From Terriglobus roseus DSM 18391 (GTDB taxonomy: Bacteria > Acidobacteriota > Terriglobia > Terriglobales > Acidobacteriaceae), in assembly GCF_000265425.1 (NCBI RefSeq), contig NC_018014.1, positions 4,960,001 to 5,024,000 on the forward strand: DNA of 64,000 nucleotides. The letters run 5' to 3'. Positions within the stretch are counted from its first letter, which is position 1; each line of letters starts with the position of its first letter. A model generated the notes under the pieces. That model was given only the letters and a program-made list of their open reading frames with translations, had not been told where the DNA came from and searched no databases. Positions 17,078 through 26,778 of this stretch are shown in pieces. The translations under genes were made by a program, and so were the position numbers.

Positions 17078-18277
17078 TCACAACGCTGCGGCCGCCGCGA
17101 ACGCGCTCGCCCAGGCCCACTGAAAGTTATAGCCGCCCAGCCAGCCCGTCACGTCCACCACCTCGCCGATGAAGGCGAGGCCCGGCACACGCTTGGCCTG
17201 CATGGTGGTGCTGTCCAGTTCGGCCGTGCTGACGCCGCCGGCGGTGACCTCGGCCTTGGCGTAGCCCTCAGTCCCTGCGGGCGTCACCGGCCATGCATGC
17301 ACCAGAGCTTCCGTGCGCTGGATCGATGTGTTCTTCCAGTCGGGTGGAGCGTTTTCCGTCAGCCAGCGTTCCGCAAAGCGTGTGGGCAGGTGATCGCGGA
17401 GCAGGTTCAGCATGGTCGTCTCATCGCGGCGCGTCGTCGGCTCCAGCATGTGGAGGAAGACCTCGTAGCCCGGCGCCAGGTCGATGGTGACCGGCTCACC
17501 ATGCCGCCAGTACGACGAGATCTGCAGGACCGCCGGCCCGGAGAGGCCGCGATGCGTGATCAGCAATTTCTCGCGGAAGACCGGCGGCGGCGTGCGCTGC
17601 TTTTTCTTTGGGTTCGCGGTCGCAACCACCTCTGCCGAGAGGCCGGAGAGATCGCTCCATCGCTCGGCTTCGGCTTCGCTGAAGGTGAATGGAACCAGGC
17701 CGGGCCGCGGCTCCACGATGTCGAGCCCGAAACTGCGCGCGATGTCATAGCCGATGCCGGTTGCACCCATCTTCGGAATGGACAGGCCGCCCGTTGCAAC
17801 TACCACCGACGTCGCATGGAGTACGCCCGAGGGCGTCGTGACGGCGAAGCCATCGTCGATCTTCTCTACCTTTTCAACGGGAGTGCGCAGGCGTGTCTCG
17901 ACGCCGGCCTCGCGGCACTCCGTCTCCAGCATGGTGACGATGACGTGCGCGCCGCCGTCGCAGAAGAGCTGCCCCAGCGTCTTCTCGTGATATGCGATGC
18001 CATGCTTTTCGACGAGCGCGATGAAGTCGCGGGGCGTGTAGCGGGCCAGCGCGCTCTTGGCGAAGTGCGGGTTTTCGCTGAGATAGTTGGCCGGCTTGGT
18101 GCCGGTGTTGGTGAAGTTGCAGCGGCCGCCGCCGCTGATGAGGATCTTGCGGCCCGTGCGTTCGCCGCTCTCCAGCAGCAGAACGCGCTTACCGCGCGCG
18201 CCAGCCAGTGCCGCGCAGAACAGGCCGGCAGCGCCCGCGCCTAGAACGATAACGTCGTAATTCTCGATTGTGGACAT
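17078..18277 (-). CDS. FAD-dependent oxidoreductase, HI0933/YhiN family
   Basis: A 399-residue flavoprotein of the HI0933-like family. The N-terminal dinucleotide motif GAGAAG lies within VIVLGAGAAGLFCAALAG (about residues 10-27), followed by GRKILISGGGRCNFTN, a family hallmark. The second FAD contact is VVVATGGLSIPKMGATG, and the C-terminus has AEVTAGGVSTAEL and LAFIGEVVDVTGWLGGYNFQWA. Length is normal. The physiological reaction of the family is not established. The gene is monocistronic, convergent with the giant protein gene and divergent from the zinc-ribbon gene. Confidence 0.92.
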   Translation of the reverse strand: MSTIENYDVIVLGAGAAGLFCAALAGARGKRVLLLESGERTGRKILISGGGRCNFTNTGTKPANYLSENPHFAKSALARYTPRDFIALVEKHGIAYHEKTLGQLFCDGGAHVIVTMLETECREAGVETRLRTPVEKVEKIDDGFAVTTPSGVLHATSVVVATGGLSIPKMGATGIGYDIARSFGLDIVEPRPGLVPFTFSEAEAERWSDLSGLSAEVVATANPKKKQRTPPPVFREKLLITHRGLSGPAVLQISSYWRHGEPVTIDLAPGYEVFLHMLEPTTRRDETTMLNLLRDHLPTRFAERWLTENAPPDWKNTSIQRTEALVHAWPVTPAGTEGYAKAEVTAGGVSTAELDSTTMQAKRVPGLAFIGEVVDVTGWLGGYNFQWAWASAFAAAAAL

Positions 18278-18317
18278 CTGCTCTCTATCCTAGAGAGGTT
18301 CTCGATTCAGGAGAGGT

Positions 18318-18605
18318 ATGCAGTTAAGACCACCCGCAATTCGAGGCCGTGCCACGCGCGAGCCTGCCCGAGCCACCACCGTGGAGCCCGGAACGACCAA
18401 CCATCACGGCCAGACCGTCGTCCGCAAGGCCGGCCGAGCAGCCGATGACCTGGCCGGCCAGAGCATCTACATCCTGCGATGCAAGGGCTGCGGGCATGAG
18501 TACGGCGAAGCCGGCATCCGCGTACACCAGCGCAAATGCCCCAAGTGCGACGGCGGCAAGGCCGGTCTACCCGTGCCGGAGCCAGAGCCGACGCTGTTCG
18601 GGTGA
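18318..18605 (+). CDS. Small zinc-ribbon protein, 95 aa
   Basis: The C-terminal half has a four-Cys zinc-ribbon: CKGCGHEYG at about residue 55 and CPKCDGG at about residue 76 (two CxxC pairs). The first half is basic and Ala/Arg/Pro-rich and may be disordered. A strong AGGAGAGG ribosome site directly precedes the ATG. Zinc ribbons of this kind bind nucleic acid or proteins, but no specific role can be assigned. It starts 40 bases from the divergent flavoprotein gene and is convergent with the gluconokinase gene, with only a 12-base gap. Confidence 0.75.
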   Translation: MQLRPPAIRGRATREPARATTVEPGTTNHHGQTVVRKAGRAADDLAGQSIYILRCKGCGHEYGEAGIRVHQRKCPKCDGGKAGLPVPEPEPTLFG

Positions 18606-18617
18606 AGGAAGCCTGGG

Positions 18618-19130
18618 CTACGAAACCGCCCCAGCCGCCTTCAACTTTGCGTTCAACTGCTCGATCGACTCTTCCGGCGTGCCGGCGACTGAGATGATCC
18701 ATGCCTCGTTCTCGCCTGGCTGTTCCAGCGTTGCGAGCTGGCTGGTCAGCAGGTTCGGGTTCATGAACTCGTGCTGGCGCTTTTTCAGGTGGTCGGCAAT
18801 CGCGTCGGGATCGGCCTGCAGCAGTGCGAACTGGACCGTGGTGGCGGGCAGGTCGCCCCGCAGGATGGCGCGGTAGCTGGACTTCAGGGCGCTGCACGCC
18901 ATAATCATGTTCTCGTTCTTGCCTGCGTACTCCGCGATCTTGCCGTGCAGAATCGCCAGCCACGGCGCGCGATCCTCATCATTCAGCGGATGGCCTGCGG
19001 CCATCTTCGCCTTGTTGGCGGCCGGGTGAAAGTCGTCGCCGTCCAGGAACGGCCAGCCGGTCTCGGCGGAAAGCATGTTGCCCAGCGTGGTCTTACCGGT
19101 GCCGCTGACACCCATCAGGATCAGAATCAC
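18618..19130 (-). CDS. gntK: Gluconokinase
   Basis: A 170-residue P-loop kinase that phosphorylates D-gluconate to 6-phosphogluconate for the pentose phosphate or Entner-Doudoroff route. Walker A is MGVSGTGKTT near the N-terminus. Family signatures are FLDGDDFHPAANKAKMAAGHPLNDEDRAPWL and ACSALKSSYRAILRG. The length fits GntK. The start is GTG with GAGGAG about nine bases upstream. No gluconate permease or dehydratase is adjacent, so the gene acts as a stand-alone metabolic function, in line with the sugar-acid theme of the window. Confidence 0.94.
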   Translation of the reverse strand: MILILMGVSGTGKTTLGNMLSAETGWPFLDGDDFHPAANKAKMAAGHPLNDEDRAPWLAILHGKIAEYAGKNENMIMACSALKSSYRAILRGDLPATTVQFALLQADPDAIADHLKKRQHEFMNPNLLTSQLATLEQPGENEAWIISVAGTPEESIEQLNAKLKAAGAVS

Positions 19131-19228
19131 GTGTGTTGCTCCTCAGACTCTTATTTTCCGCTAGATGGACGAACTTCGCTGACACACTGGAGCGTCCGCG
19201 TGCGTGCGTCTAATCTGTTGTGGTGATC

Positions 19229-20017
19229 ATGCGTCTTCCTAACCTTCTGCGCACGGCTGCCTTTGCAGCGCTTTCCACGATTGCCCTGGGCTGTTCTGCC
19301 GCGCCGCCCGCTGCCAGTACGCCGGTCTACGGCTACAGCATCGTGGCGAAGTACCCGCACTCCACCGAGAACTACACGGAAGGCTTCCTGTACAAGGACG
19401 GCCTGTTCTACGAGGGCACCGGCATGGAAGGCCGCAGCGGTCTGCAGGTGATCCAGCCCGCTACCGGCAAGGTCATACAGCGCCACGACATGACCCGGCA
19501 GTACTTCGGCGAGGGCATCGTCGACTGGGGCGCGAATATCTACCAGTGGACGTGGCAGACCCACACCGGCGTGGTGCTGGACCGCTTCTCGTTGCGACCG
19601 GTGCGCACCTTTGCCTACACCGGCGAGGGCTGGGGCATGACCCGCGACACGAAGGACATCATCACCAGCGACGGCACCAGCACGCTGCGCTTCCGCAATC
19701 CCGAGACCTTCGCCGAGGTTCGCCACGTCGTCGTCCATGACGGCGCGAAGACCATCGACCAGCTCAACGAACTCGAATACATCAAGGGCGAGATCTGGGC
19801 GAACGTCTGGCACCAGGAGCGCATCGCACGCATCTCGCCGAAGGATGGACGCGTGATCGGCTGGGTGGACTGCACGGGCATTCTGCCGGCGAACCAGAAG
19901 CGCGATGACGAGAGCGTGTTGAACGGCATCGCGTATGACGCTGCAAAAGACCGCATCTTCATCACCGGTAAGCAGTGGCCGACCATCTTCGAGATCAAGG
20001 TCGTGCCGAAGAAATGA
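19229..20017 (+). CDS. Glutaminyl-peptide cyclotransferase, bacterial five-bladed propeller type
   Basis: Exported glutamine cyclotransferase that turns N-terminal Gln of peptides or proteins into pyroglutamate. The N-terminus has a lipoprotein-like signal (ALSTIALGCSA), suggesting a periplasmic lipid-anchored form. Family motifs include YTEGFLYKDGLFYEGTG, GEGIVDWGANIYQWTWQ, GEGWGMTRD, LNELEYIKGEIWANVWHQ and a C-terminal LNGIAYDAAKDRIFITGK. The length is typical. I chose ATG 19229; two in-frame GTG codons at 19220 and 19223 are alternatives. The stop codon overlaps the start of the GNAT gene, so both are probably cotranscribed. Confidence 0.9.
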   Translation: MRLPNLLRTAAFAALSTIALGCSAAPPAASTPVYGYSIVAKYPHSTENYTEGFLYKDGLFYEGTGMEGRSGLQVIQPATGKVIQRHDMTRQYFGEGIVDWGANIYQWTWQTHTGVVLDRFSLRPVRTFAYTGEGWGMTRDTKDIITSDGTSTLRFRNPETFAEVRHVVVHDGAKTIDQLNELEYIKGEIWANVWHQERIARISPKDGRVIGWVDCTGILPANQKRDDESVLNGIAYDAAKDRIFITGKQWPTIFEIKVVPKK

Positions 20018-20517
20018 TCCGCCCCTGCGAGAGCGAGGATTTCGAGAGTATTCTCGCCATCATCAACGATGGTGCCACGGCGTACCGTGGCGTTATTCCC
20101 GCAGATCGCCTGCGAGATCCGTATATGTCTGCAGAAGAGTTGCAGCATGAGATCTCCAATGGCGTGCGTTTCTATGGTGACGAAGTTGGCGGCGCACTGC
20201 TGGGTGTGATGGGCGTGCAGCATGTGCAGGACGTCACGCTGATCCGCCACGCTTACGTGCGGACCACGGCACAGGGCAAAGGCGTTGGCGGACGGCTGCT
20301 GGAACACATACGGCCACTGGCGCAGGGACCGCTGCTGCTGGGTACGTGGGCCGATTCCTACTGGGCCATCGGCTTTTATCAGCGGCATGGGTTTCGCGTC
20401 GTCACGCATGCAGAAAAGGAAGTGCTGCTGCGGAAGTATTGGAATATTCCTGAGCGGCAGGTAGAGACTTCCATCGTCTTCGCAGACGGTACGTGGCCGG
20501 GCCTGCCTTCGACCTGA
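20014..20517 (+). CDS. GNAT-family N-acetyltransferase
   Basis: A 167-residue acetyltransferase. The acetyl-CoA-binding signature is AYVRTTAQGKGVGGRLLEHI (about residues 79-98), followed by the late-strand motif SYWAIGFYQRHGFRVV. The start is ATG 20014, whose bases overlap the stop of the upstream cyclotransferase (ATGA), indicating translational coupling. The substrate is unknown; the family covers small molecules, antibiotics and protein N-termini. A functional tie to the cyclotransferase (both can modify N-termini or amines) is possible but only suggested by the overlap. Confidence 0.85.
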   Translation: MIRPCESEDFESILAIINDGATAYRGVIPADRLRDPYMSAEELQHEISNGVRFYGDEVGGALLGVMGVQHVQDVTLIRHAYVRTTAQGKGVGGRLLEHIRPLAQGPLLLGTWADSYWAIGFYQRHGFRVVTHAEKEVLLRKYWNIPERQVETSIVFADGTWPGLPST

Positions 20518-20606
20518 CTGTACGTGTGTGACCAGAATCACATGTCTTTGCAACGCGTTGCGAGAGTTTTGCCTCCTACGACAAGCCGCACATAGCGCGC
20601 TTTTCT

Positions 20607-20621
20607 GGAGGGGACGACATT
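20607..20621 (+). promoter_or_regulatory. Ribosome binding site with a probable ATT start codon
   Basis: GGAGGGG (20607-20613) is followed after five bases by ATT at 20619. The next in-frame candidate starts, CTG 20625 and TTG 20637, lie 11 and 23 bases downstream of the site. Reading from ATT gives M-NLIGTLIIG, matching the usual beginning of this protein family. Confidence 0.5.
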
Positions 20622-20870
20622 AACCTGATTGGTACTTTGATTATTGGCCTGATTGTAGGCGCGCTGGCAAAGCTGATCATGCCCGGCAAGGACCCGGGTG
20701 GCATCATCATCACCATCATCATTGGTATCGCTGGCGCTTTCCTGGGCACGTTTCTGGGTCAGGCGATGCATCTGTACCAGCCGGGTCAGTCCGCAGGGTG
20801 GATCATGTCCATCATTGGCGCGTTGATCCTGCTTGCGATCTACCGCGTCATCAAGGGTCGCAGCGCCTAG
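20619..20870 (+). CDS. GlsB/YeaQ/YmgE-family stress-response membrane protein
   Basis: A very small integral membrane protein of the transglycosylase-associated (GlsB/YeaQ) family. It shows three hydrophobic segments (LIIGLIVGALAKLIM, IIITIIIGIAGAFLGTFLG, WIMSIIGALILLAIY) and the family motif AKLIMPGKDPGG. It is associated with general stress response in other bacteria; its biochemical role is unclear. No ATG is available: the ribosome site best supports ATT at 20619 (83 residues), while TTG 20637 would give 77 residues and cut into the first helix. It is followed by a very strong bidirectional hairpin. Confidence 0.8.
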   Translation: MNLIGTLIIGLIVGALAKLIMPGKDPGGIIITIIIGIAGAFLGTFLGQAMHLYQPGQSAGWIMSIIGALILLAIYRVIKGRSA

Positions 20871-20891
20871 CGCAATCGTCCTCGGAACTAC

Positions 20892-20945
20892 AGGAGTCAA
20901 CGTTGGTGCGGCTTCGCAGCCGCACCAACGTTGACTCCTCTTTGC
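20892..20945. terminator. Perfect 22-bp bidirectional terminator hairpin
   Basis: Arms 20892-20913 and 20918-20939 are exact reverse complements around the loop TCGC; the base of the stem is AGGAGTCAACG. It lies between the convergent GlsB-like and M13 peptidase genes, with TCTTTG following on the plus side. The perfect length suggests a terminator working on both strands. Confidence 0.75.
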
Positions 20946-22997
20946 TTACCAGATGTGAACGCGCTTCTCCGGCGCCAGGTACAGCGCATCGCCCGGCTTT
21001 ACGTCGAAGGCCTTGTACCACCCATCCACATTGCGAACGGTCGCCGCGCGGAACATCCCCGGCGAGTGCGGATCGCCCAGCACCTGTGATCGCAGCGCCG
21101 CCTCACGCTCGACGCCCGCGTAGTTCTGCGCGAAGGCGAGGAAGAACTGCTGATCGCCCGTCAGGCCATTCACCGCCCGTGCCGGTTCGCCGTGCAGTGA
21201 CTCATGGAAGGCATCGTAGGCAGCCTGCAGACCGGCAACGTCCGCGATGTTTTCGCCCAGCGTCTGCTTGCCGTTCAGGTGCAGATCCGGGAAGGGTGCG
21301 TAGGCGTCGTACTGAGCAGCCAGTGCGGCAGTGGATGTGTTGAAGTGGGCGAGATCGGCGGGTGTCCACCAGTTGCGGACGCGTCCCTTGCTGTCGAAAG
21401 CCGCGCCCTCACTGTCGAAGGTGTGCGAGATCTCATGGCCGATGATCGCGCCGATCGCGCCGTAGTTGACGGCATCCGGCGCTTCCGGGTCGTAAAAGGG
21501 CGGCTGCAGGATGGCCGCAGGAAAGTTCAGGCCGTTATCCAGCGGCAGATTCACCGCGTTGACAGTCTGGGGAGTCATCGTCCACTCCTTACGGTCGGTG
21601 GGCTTGCCGATCTGCGAGATCGCATAGCGATACTCGAACATCTCGTCACGAACGTAGTCGCCCAGCAGATCGTCCGGCTTGATCTCCAGGCCGGCGTAGC
21701 TGCGCCACTTGTCCGGGTAACCGATGCCCACCTGCAGCGCGTCGAGCTTGGTGATGGCCTCGGCGCGAGTGGCTGCGTTCATCCACGTCAACGTCTGCAG
21801 GCGCGTGCGGAAGGCGGTCATCAGGTTCGCGACCAGCGTCTGTACCTTCGCCTTCTCCTCCGCGGTGAAGAACTGCTGCGCATAGATTTTGCCCACGGCG
21901 TCGCCAAGCGCTGCGCTCACCAGCCCAACCGCACGCTGCTGACGCGGACGCTGCTGCTGCGTGCCCGTAATCGTCTTGGTGTATTCAAACCGCTCATCGG
22001 CAAAGGCCTTGCTGATGCCGCTGCTGTGCGCATCCACAAAGTGAGCGACCAGCAGATCCTTCCAGACGTCGATGGGCTGCGACGCTACCAGCGCCGACTC
22101 TGCCGTGAACGCCGACGGCTGCCACACGATGAAGGTCTTCTGCGAAGAGAGACCCGCTGCCAGGAAAAACGACTTCCAATCCAAGCCCGGCGCCTTCGCG
22201 TCGAAGTCGCTCATGGACCAGGGGTTGTTGGCGTGCTCGATGTTTTCGCTGTCCGCCAGCGACACCTGCCGCTGCGCGATCGCCTTTTCCAATGAAACGA
22301 CGGCCGTCGCACGGGCGTCGGCGCGGGCCATGCCCAGCATGCGGAAGTTGTTGGCCACGTGCTTGTTGTACGCATCCAGGATGCTCTTCATGCGTGGCGC
22401 ATCGCTCAGGTAGTAGTCACGCGTGGGCAGGCCGAGGCCACCCTGCAACAGGTACGGTGCGTAGTGATCCGGATCGTTGAAGCCCGGCGCGACCCACAGG
22501 CCGAAGAGGTTGGCCGTGTGATAGTTCGTGTTGTTCAGCGCGTCGACGTCGTTCCGAAGAGACCGGCCCAGCTCCGTCGCAAGATCATGCCGGTTCTTCA
22601 CCGCCAGGATCGTTTCCAAGTAGCCGTCGAGCGTGGCGCGGCCGTTGGCCTGGATGGCGTTCTCATCCATGTAGGCCTTGTACAGGTCGGCGATCTTGCG
22701 GCCATCGGAGTCTGCCGGAGCCGCATCCAGTTCCGGATCGGTCACGATGGCGGTCGTATGCACCAGGGCGCGGTCGCTCAAGAGGGAAAAGGCGCTGACG
22801 CCGGAGCGGTCGCCCGGGATCGGCGTCTTTGCGACGTAGGTGCCGTTGGCGTACTTGTAGAAGTCGTCGCCGGGCTTCACCGAGCGGTCCATGGCGGCGG
22901 TGTTGACGCCATGGGTCTCCGTCTGAGCGGTGACTGCAGGAGACAAAGCGACGGCTGCGAGGCCGACCGAGGCAAATACGCGATACAAAAAGTGCAT
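20946..22997 (-). CDS. M13-family zinc metallopeptidase (neprilysin/PepO-like), exported
   Basis: A 683-residue peptidase with a Sec signal peptide (VGLAAVALSPAVTAQ, ending near residue 25). The zinc site HEISH is at residues 521-525 and the third ligand lies in ENIAD (Glu582, Asp586), the M13 pattern HExxH plus ExxxD. The C-terminus APEKRVHIW carries the conserved Trp. An NAVNLPLDNGLNFPAAILQPPFY segment precedes the zinc site. It should cut short peptides in the periplasm or outside the cell. GGAG lies six bases before the ATG. The gene is alone, divergent from rpoD across a 357-bp gap. Confidence 0.94.
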   Translation of the reverse strand: MHFLYRVFASVGLAAVALSPAVTAQTETHGVNTAAMDRSVKPGDDFYKYANGTYVAKTPIPGDRSGVSAFSLLSDRALVHTTAIVTDPELDAAPADSDGRKIADLYKAYMDENAIQANGRATLDGYLETILAVKNRHDLATELGRSLRNDVDALNNTNYHTANLFGLWVAPGFNDPDHYAPYLLQGGLGLPTRDYYLSDAPRMKSILDAYNKHVANNFRMLGMARADARATAVVSLEKAIAQRQVSLADSENIEHANNPWSMSDFDAKAPGLDWKSFFLAAGLSSQKTFIVWQPSAFTAESALVASQPIDVWKDLLVAHFVDAHSSGISKAFADERFEYTKTITGTQQQRPRQQRAVGLVSAALGDAVGKIYAQQFFTAEEKAKVQTLVANLMTAFRTRLQTLTWMNAATRAEAITKLDALQVGIGYPDKWRSYAGLEIKPDDLLGDYVRDEMFEYRYAISQIGKPTDRKEWTMTPQTVNAVNLPLDNGLNFPAAILQPPFYDPEAPDAVNYGAIGAIIGHEISHTFDSEGAAFDSKGRVRNWWTPADLAHFNTSTAALAAQYDAYAPFPDLHLNGKQTLGENIADVAGLQAAYDAFHESLHGEPARAVNGLTGDQQFFLAFAQNYAGVEREAALRSQVLGDPHSPGMFRAATVRNVDGWYKAFDVKPGDALYLAPEKRVHIW

Positions 22998-23354
22998 TCA
23001 AACTCCGGAAAAAGCGTAATGGTCATTTTACGGCTCGGCCGAAAGGGCCGGCGACGTCGGGCGCGATTTGGCTTTGACGGCCAGCGGACACGGTGCACCG
23101 AAGTGTCTTCGACCGGTGAGTCTTTTCCTGTGGGTCAGGCGTCTAACAGTGTGTGATAATCTGTGATTCGCTGGAGAAGTGCGCCTTCGTGGTACGGTCC
23201 TCGCACGGCCGTTAACCTTGCGCCCGCGGTCTTTGATACCGCACCAATGCTTCCCTGCTCAGATTCATCGCATCCATAAAGGGAGTCGTGTCTGCGCCCG
23301 CACCCTGGCGCACCGCCTCTCGTGCACATTTTTTCGGATTGGAGCCAAATACCC
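22998..23354. other. Divergent promoter region between the M13 peptidase and rpoD
   Basis: This 357-bp gap holds no convincing gene. It has an extended -10-like TGTGATAAT (23152-23160) facing rpoD without a good -35 box, and a small hairpin CGGCC-GAAA-GGGCCG near 23036-23050. No known regulator site is recognised. The long leader before rpoD may hold more than one start site. Confidence 0.4.
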
Positions 23355-25052
<1,698 letters not shown>

Positions 25053-25071
25053 GCCACACCGGAACAAGAGC

Positions 25072-25101
25072 AAGGGCCGCGAGCAATCGCGGCCCTTCTT
25101 C
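25072..25101. terminator. Terminator after rpoD
   Basis: AAGGGCCGCGA (25072-25082), loop GCAA, TCGCGGCCCTT (25087-25097), then CTTCGTT. It is a perfect 11-bp stem with a GNRA-type loop between the convergent rpoD and DoxX genes. Confidence 0.85.
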
Positions 25102-25102
25102 G

Positions 25103-25528
25103 TTACTTCCGGTTGACCGCACCGGTAGACCAAAGAGCCCACGCGACCAGCGCGGGCTGGAAGAACAACCGCACCAACCGCTTCTGATCTGTATCGAGCC
25201 CGAACGCGCTGCGACGGTGCTGGTACTGCGCGATGTTGCCCGGGAAGATCGCCGTGAAGAACCCACCGGCGGCGCTACCCACCAGTTGCCGGTATTCTTC
25301 CGGCGCCAGCAGCAGGGCGGCGCCCAGCGTGATCTCACCCACGCCCGACAGCAGCACCACATCATCCACATCCATCGGGATCCACGGCGGCACCTGCGCC
25401 TTGAAGGGCTTGCGCGCGAAGGTAAGGTGTGACGTTCCGGCGAACATCAGCGTCAGGCCAAGGCCGATACGCGCGGCATCCTGCAGTGGGCTCGTTTTGG
25501 ATCGACCAAATGAAAAAAGCTTCGGCAT
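25103..25528 (-). CDS. DoxX-like membrane protein
   Basis: A 141-residue protein with four hydrophobic segments. It has the DoxX-type first helix and basic turn (GLGLTLMFAGTSHLTFARKPF), followed by VPPWIPM and VLLSGVGEITLGAALLL. The IPMDVDDVVLLSGVGEI pattern matches the short DoxX/YphA-type membrane proteins of unknown function, some of which are linked to oxidative stress. AAGGAG lies about ten bases upstream of the ATG. It is convergent with rpoD, sharing the hairpin at 25072-25101, and divergent from the TIM-barrel gene. Confidence 0.8.
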   Translation of the reverse strand: MPKLFSFGRSKTSPLQDAARIGLGLTLMFAGTSHLTFARKPFKAQVPPWIPMDVDDVVLLSGVGEITLGAALLLAPEEYRQLVGSAAGGFFTAIFPGNIAQYQHRRSAFGLDTDQKRLVRLFFQPALVAWALWSTGAVNRK

Positions 25529-25640
25529 AGGGCAAAGACTCCTTCCGTCCTAAGATGCACATCGCCCGGCCGCGCCCTCTGCAAAGACCGCCCCACCTGA
25601 CATATGCTTCAGGGGAGACTTTTTGGAGGCACCCCGACCC

Positions 25641-26504
25641 ATGCCACTCACGCGACGCAACTTCCTTCAGCTTGGTGCTGCGGCCACCGCCGCGGCGGCG
25701 CTGCCCTTGTCCTTCGCCGACCCGCTGGGCATGCCCATCGGCTGCCAGACCTACCCCATCAAGGACATGATCAAGGCCGACTTTCCCGGCGCGTTGAAGT
25801 GGGTGCAGGCTGCCGGCTTCAAGACCATCGAACTCTGTTCGCCCTTCGCCTACCCGGACTTCCTCGCACTCGGCAAGTACAAGCCGCAGGAACTCCGCGG
25901 CATGCTCGCCGACCATGGCATCACCTGCATCAGCGCGCACTTTGTTCCCACCGAGCTCTACCAGCACGGCGACGAACGCATCGCCTACGCCAAAGAGTTT
26001 GGCATGACGCAGATGGCCGTAGCAGCCCTTGGCCCCTTCAAGCTCACCGGCAAAGAAAGCACCGACGACGTCAAGCGCTACACGGACCAGTTCAATGCCT
26101 TCGCCGTGAAGGCGCACGCCGCCGGCATCACGGCCGTTCTGCACAATGAAGGCTTCGTCTCGGCCCGCATTGACGGCAAGCCCGTCTATGACATGATGAT
26201 CGCGCAGCTCGACCCCACCAACGTGAAGCTGCAGTTCCAGGTCTCAAGCATGCAGGCCGGCTACGATGCCGTCACCTACTTCAACCGCTACAAGGGCCGC
26301 TTCATCTCCATGCACTGCCAGGACTGGGTCGTTGGACCCGACGGCAAGACGAAGCAGGTCCCGCTCGGGAAGGGCGTCGTCGACTGGAAGTCTGTCTTCG
26401 CTGCCGCCAAGGTCGGCGGCATCAAGAACTACTTCGTCGAACTGGAAGAAGATCCCGAACTGATGCCGCCCAGCGTCCCGTACCTGAAAGCATTGAAGGT
26501 CTGA
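25641..26504 (+). CDS. Tat-exported sugar phosphate isomerase/epimerase-like TIM-barrel protein
   Basis: A 287-residue protein of the xylose-isomerase-like TIM-barrel superfamily. The N-terminus is a twin-arginine signal (RRNFLQLGAAATAAAALP), so it should fold with its metal in the cytoplasm and work in the periplasm. Barrel motifs include PIGCQTYPIKDMI, GFKTIELCSPFAY, ITCISAHFVP, VLHNEGF and FVELEEDPE. Members of this group act on sugars or cyclitols; the substrate cannot be read. I chose ATG 25641, which puts the GGAGG site upstream; the frame also opens at TTG 25623, which lies in that site. A terminator follows at 26560. Confidence 0.85.
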   Translation: MPLTRRNFLQLGAAATAAAALPLSFADPLGMPIGCQTYPIKDMIKADFPGALKWVQAAGFKTIELCSPFAYPDFLALGKYKPQELRGMLADHGITCISAHFVPTELYQHGDERIAYAKEFGMTQMAVAALGPFKLTGKESTDDVKRYTDQFNAFAVKAHAAGITAVLHNEGFVSARIDGKPVYDMMIAQLDPTNVKLQFQVSSMQAGYDAVTYFNRYKGRFISMHCQDWVVGPDGKTKQVPLGKGVVDWKSVFAAAKVGGIKNYFVELEEDPELMPPSVPYLKALKV

Positions 26505-26559
26505 CGGACTTCCGGAAGCAATCACTTCGAGCGGCAACACATCTCTACGGACGATCCAG

Positions 26560-26590
26560 CGGGCCGCACCTTCAAGGTGTGGCCCGTTTG
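26560..26590 (+). terminator. Terminator after the TIM-barrel gene
   Basis: CGGGCCGCACC (26560-26570) pairs with GGTGTGGCCCG (26576-26586) with one G-T pair, followed by TTTG. Confidence 0.75.
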
Positions 26591-26665
26591 CTGTGCGGTT
26601 CCCGTTCGATCTGCGCAAAGGCTTTGGGCGTGATCTCAAATCTGTTGAAGAAATCCCACGCAGCG

Positions 26666-26695
26666 TTGTTAGCTCCACAAATTTGAGTCTAGAAT
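26666..26695 (+). promoter_or_regulatory. Candidate sigma-70 promoter of the TonB-dependent receptor
   Basis: A -35-like TTGTTA (26666-26671) and a -10-like TAGAAT (26690-26695) are separated by 18 bp, in the gap between the preceding terminator and the receptor start. It would give a leader of about 75 bases. No palindromic operator is obvious beside it. Confidence 0.4.
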
Positions 26696-26778
26696 TGGCC
26701 GCCCTCAGCAGCAGGCCCGCTTGCGTTACCAAGGAGCCTGCCCGGGGAAGAACGTGATGTGCCTTTTTGGAGGGGTCT

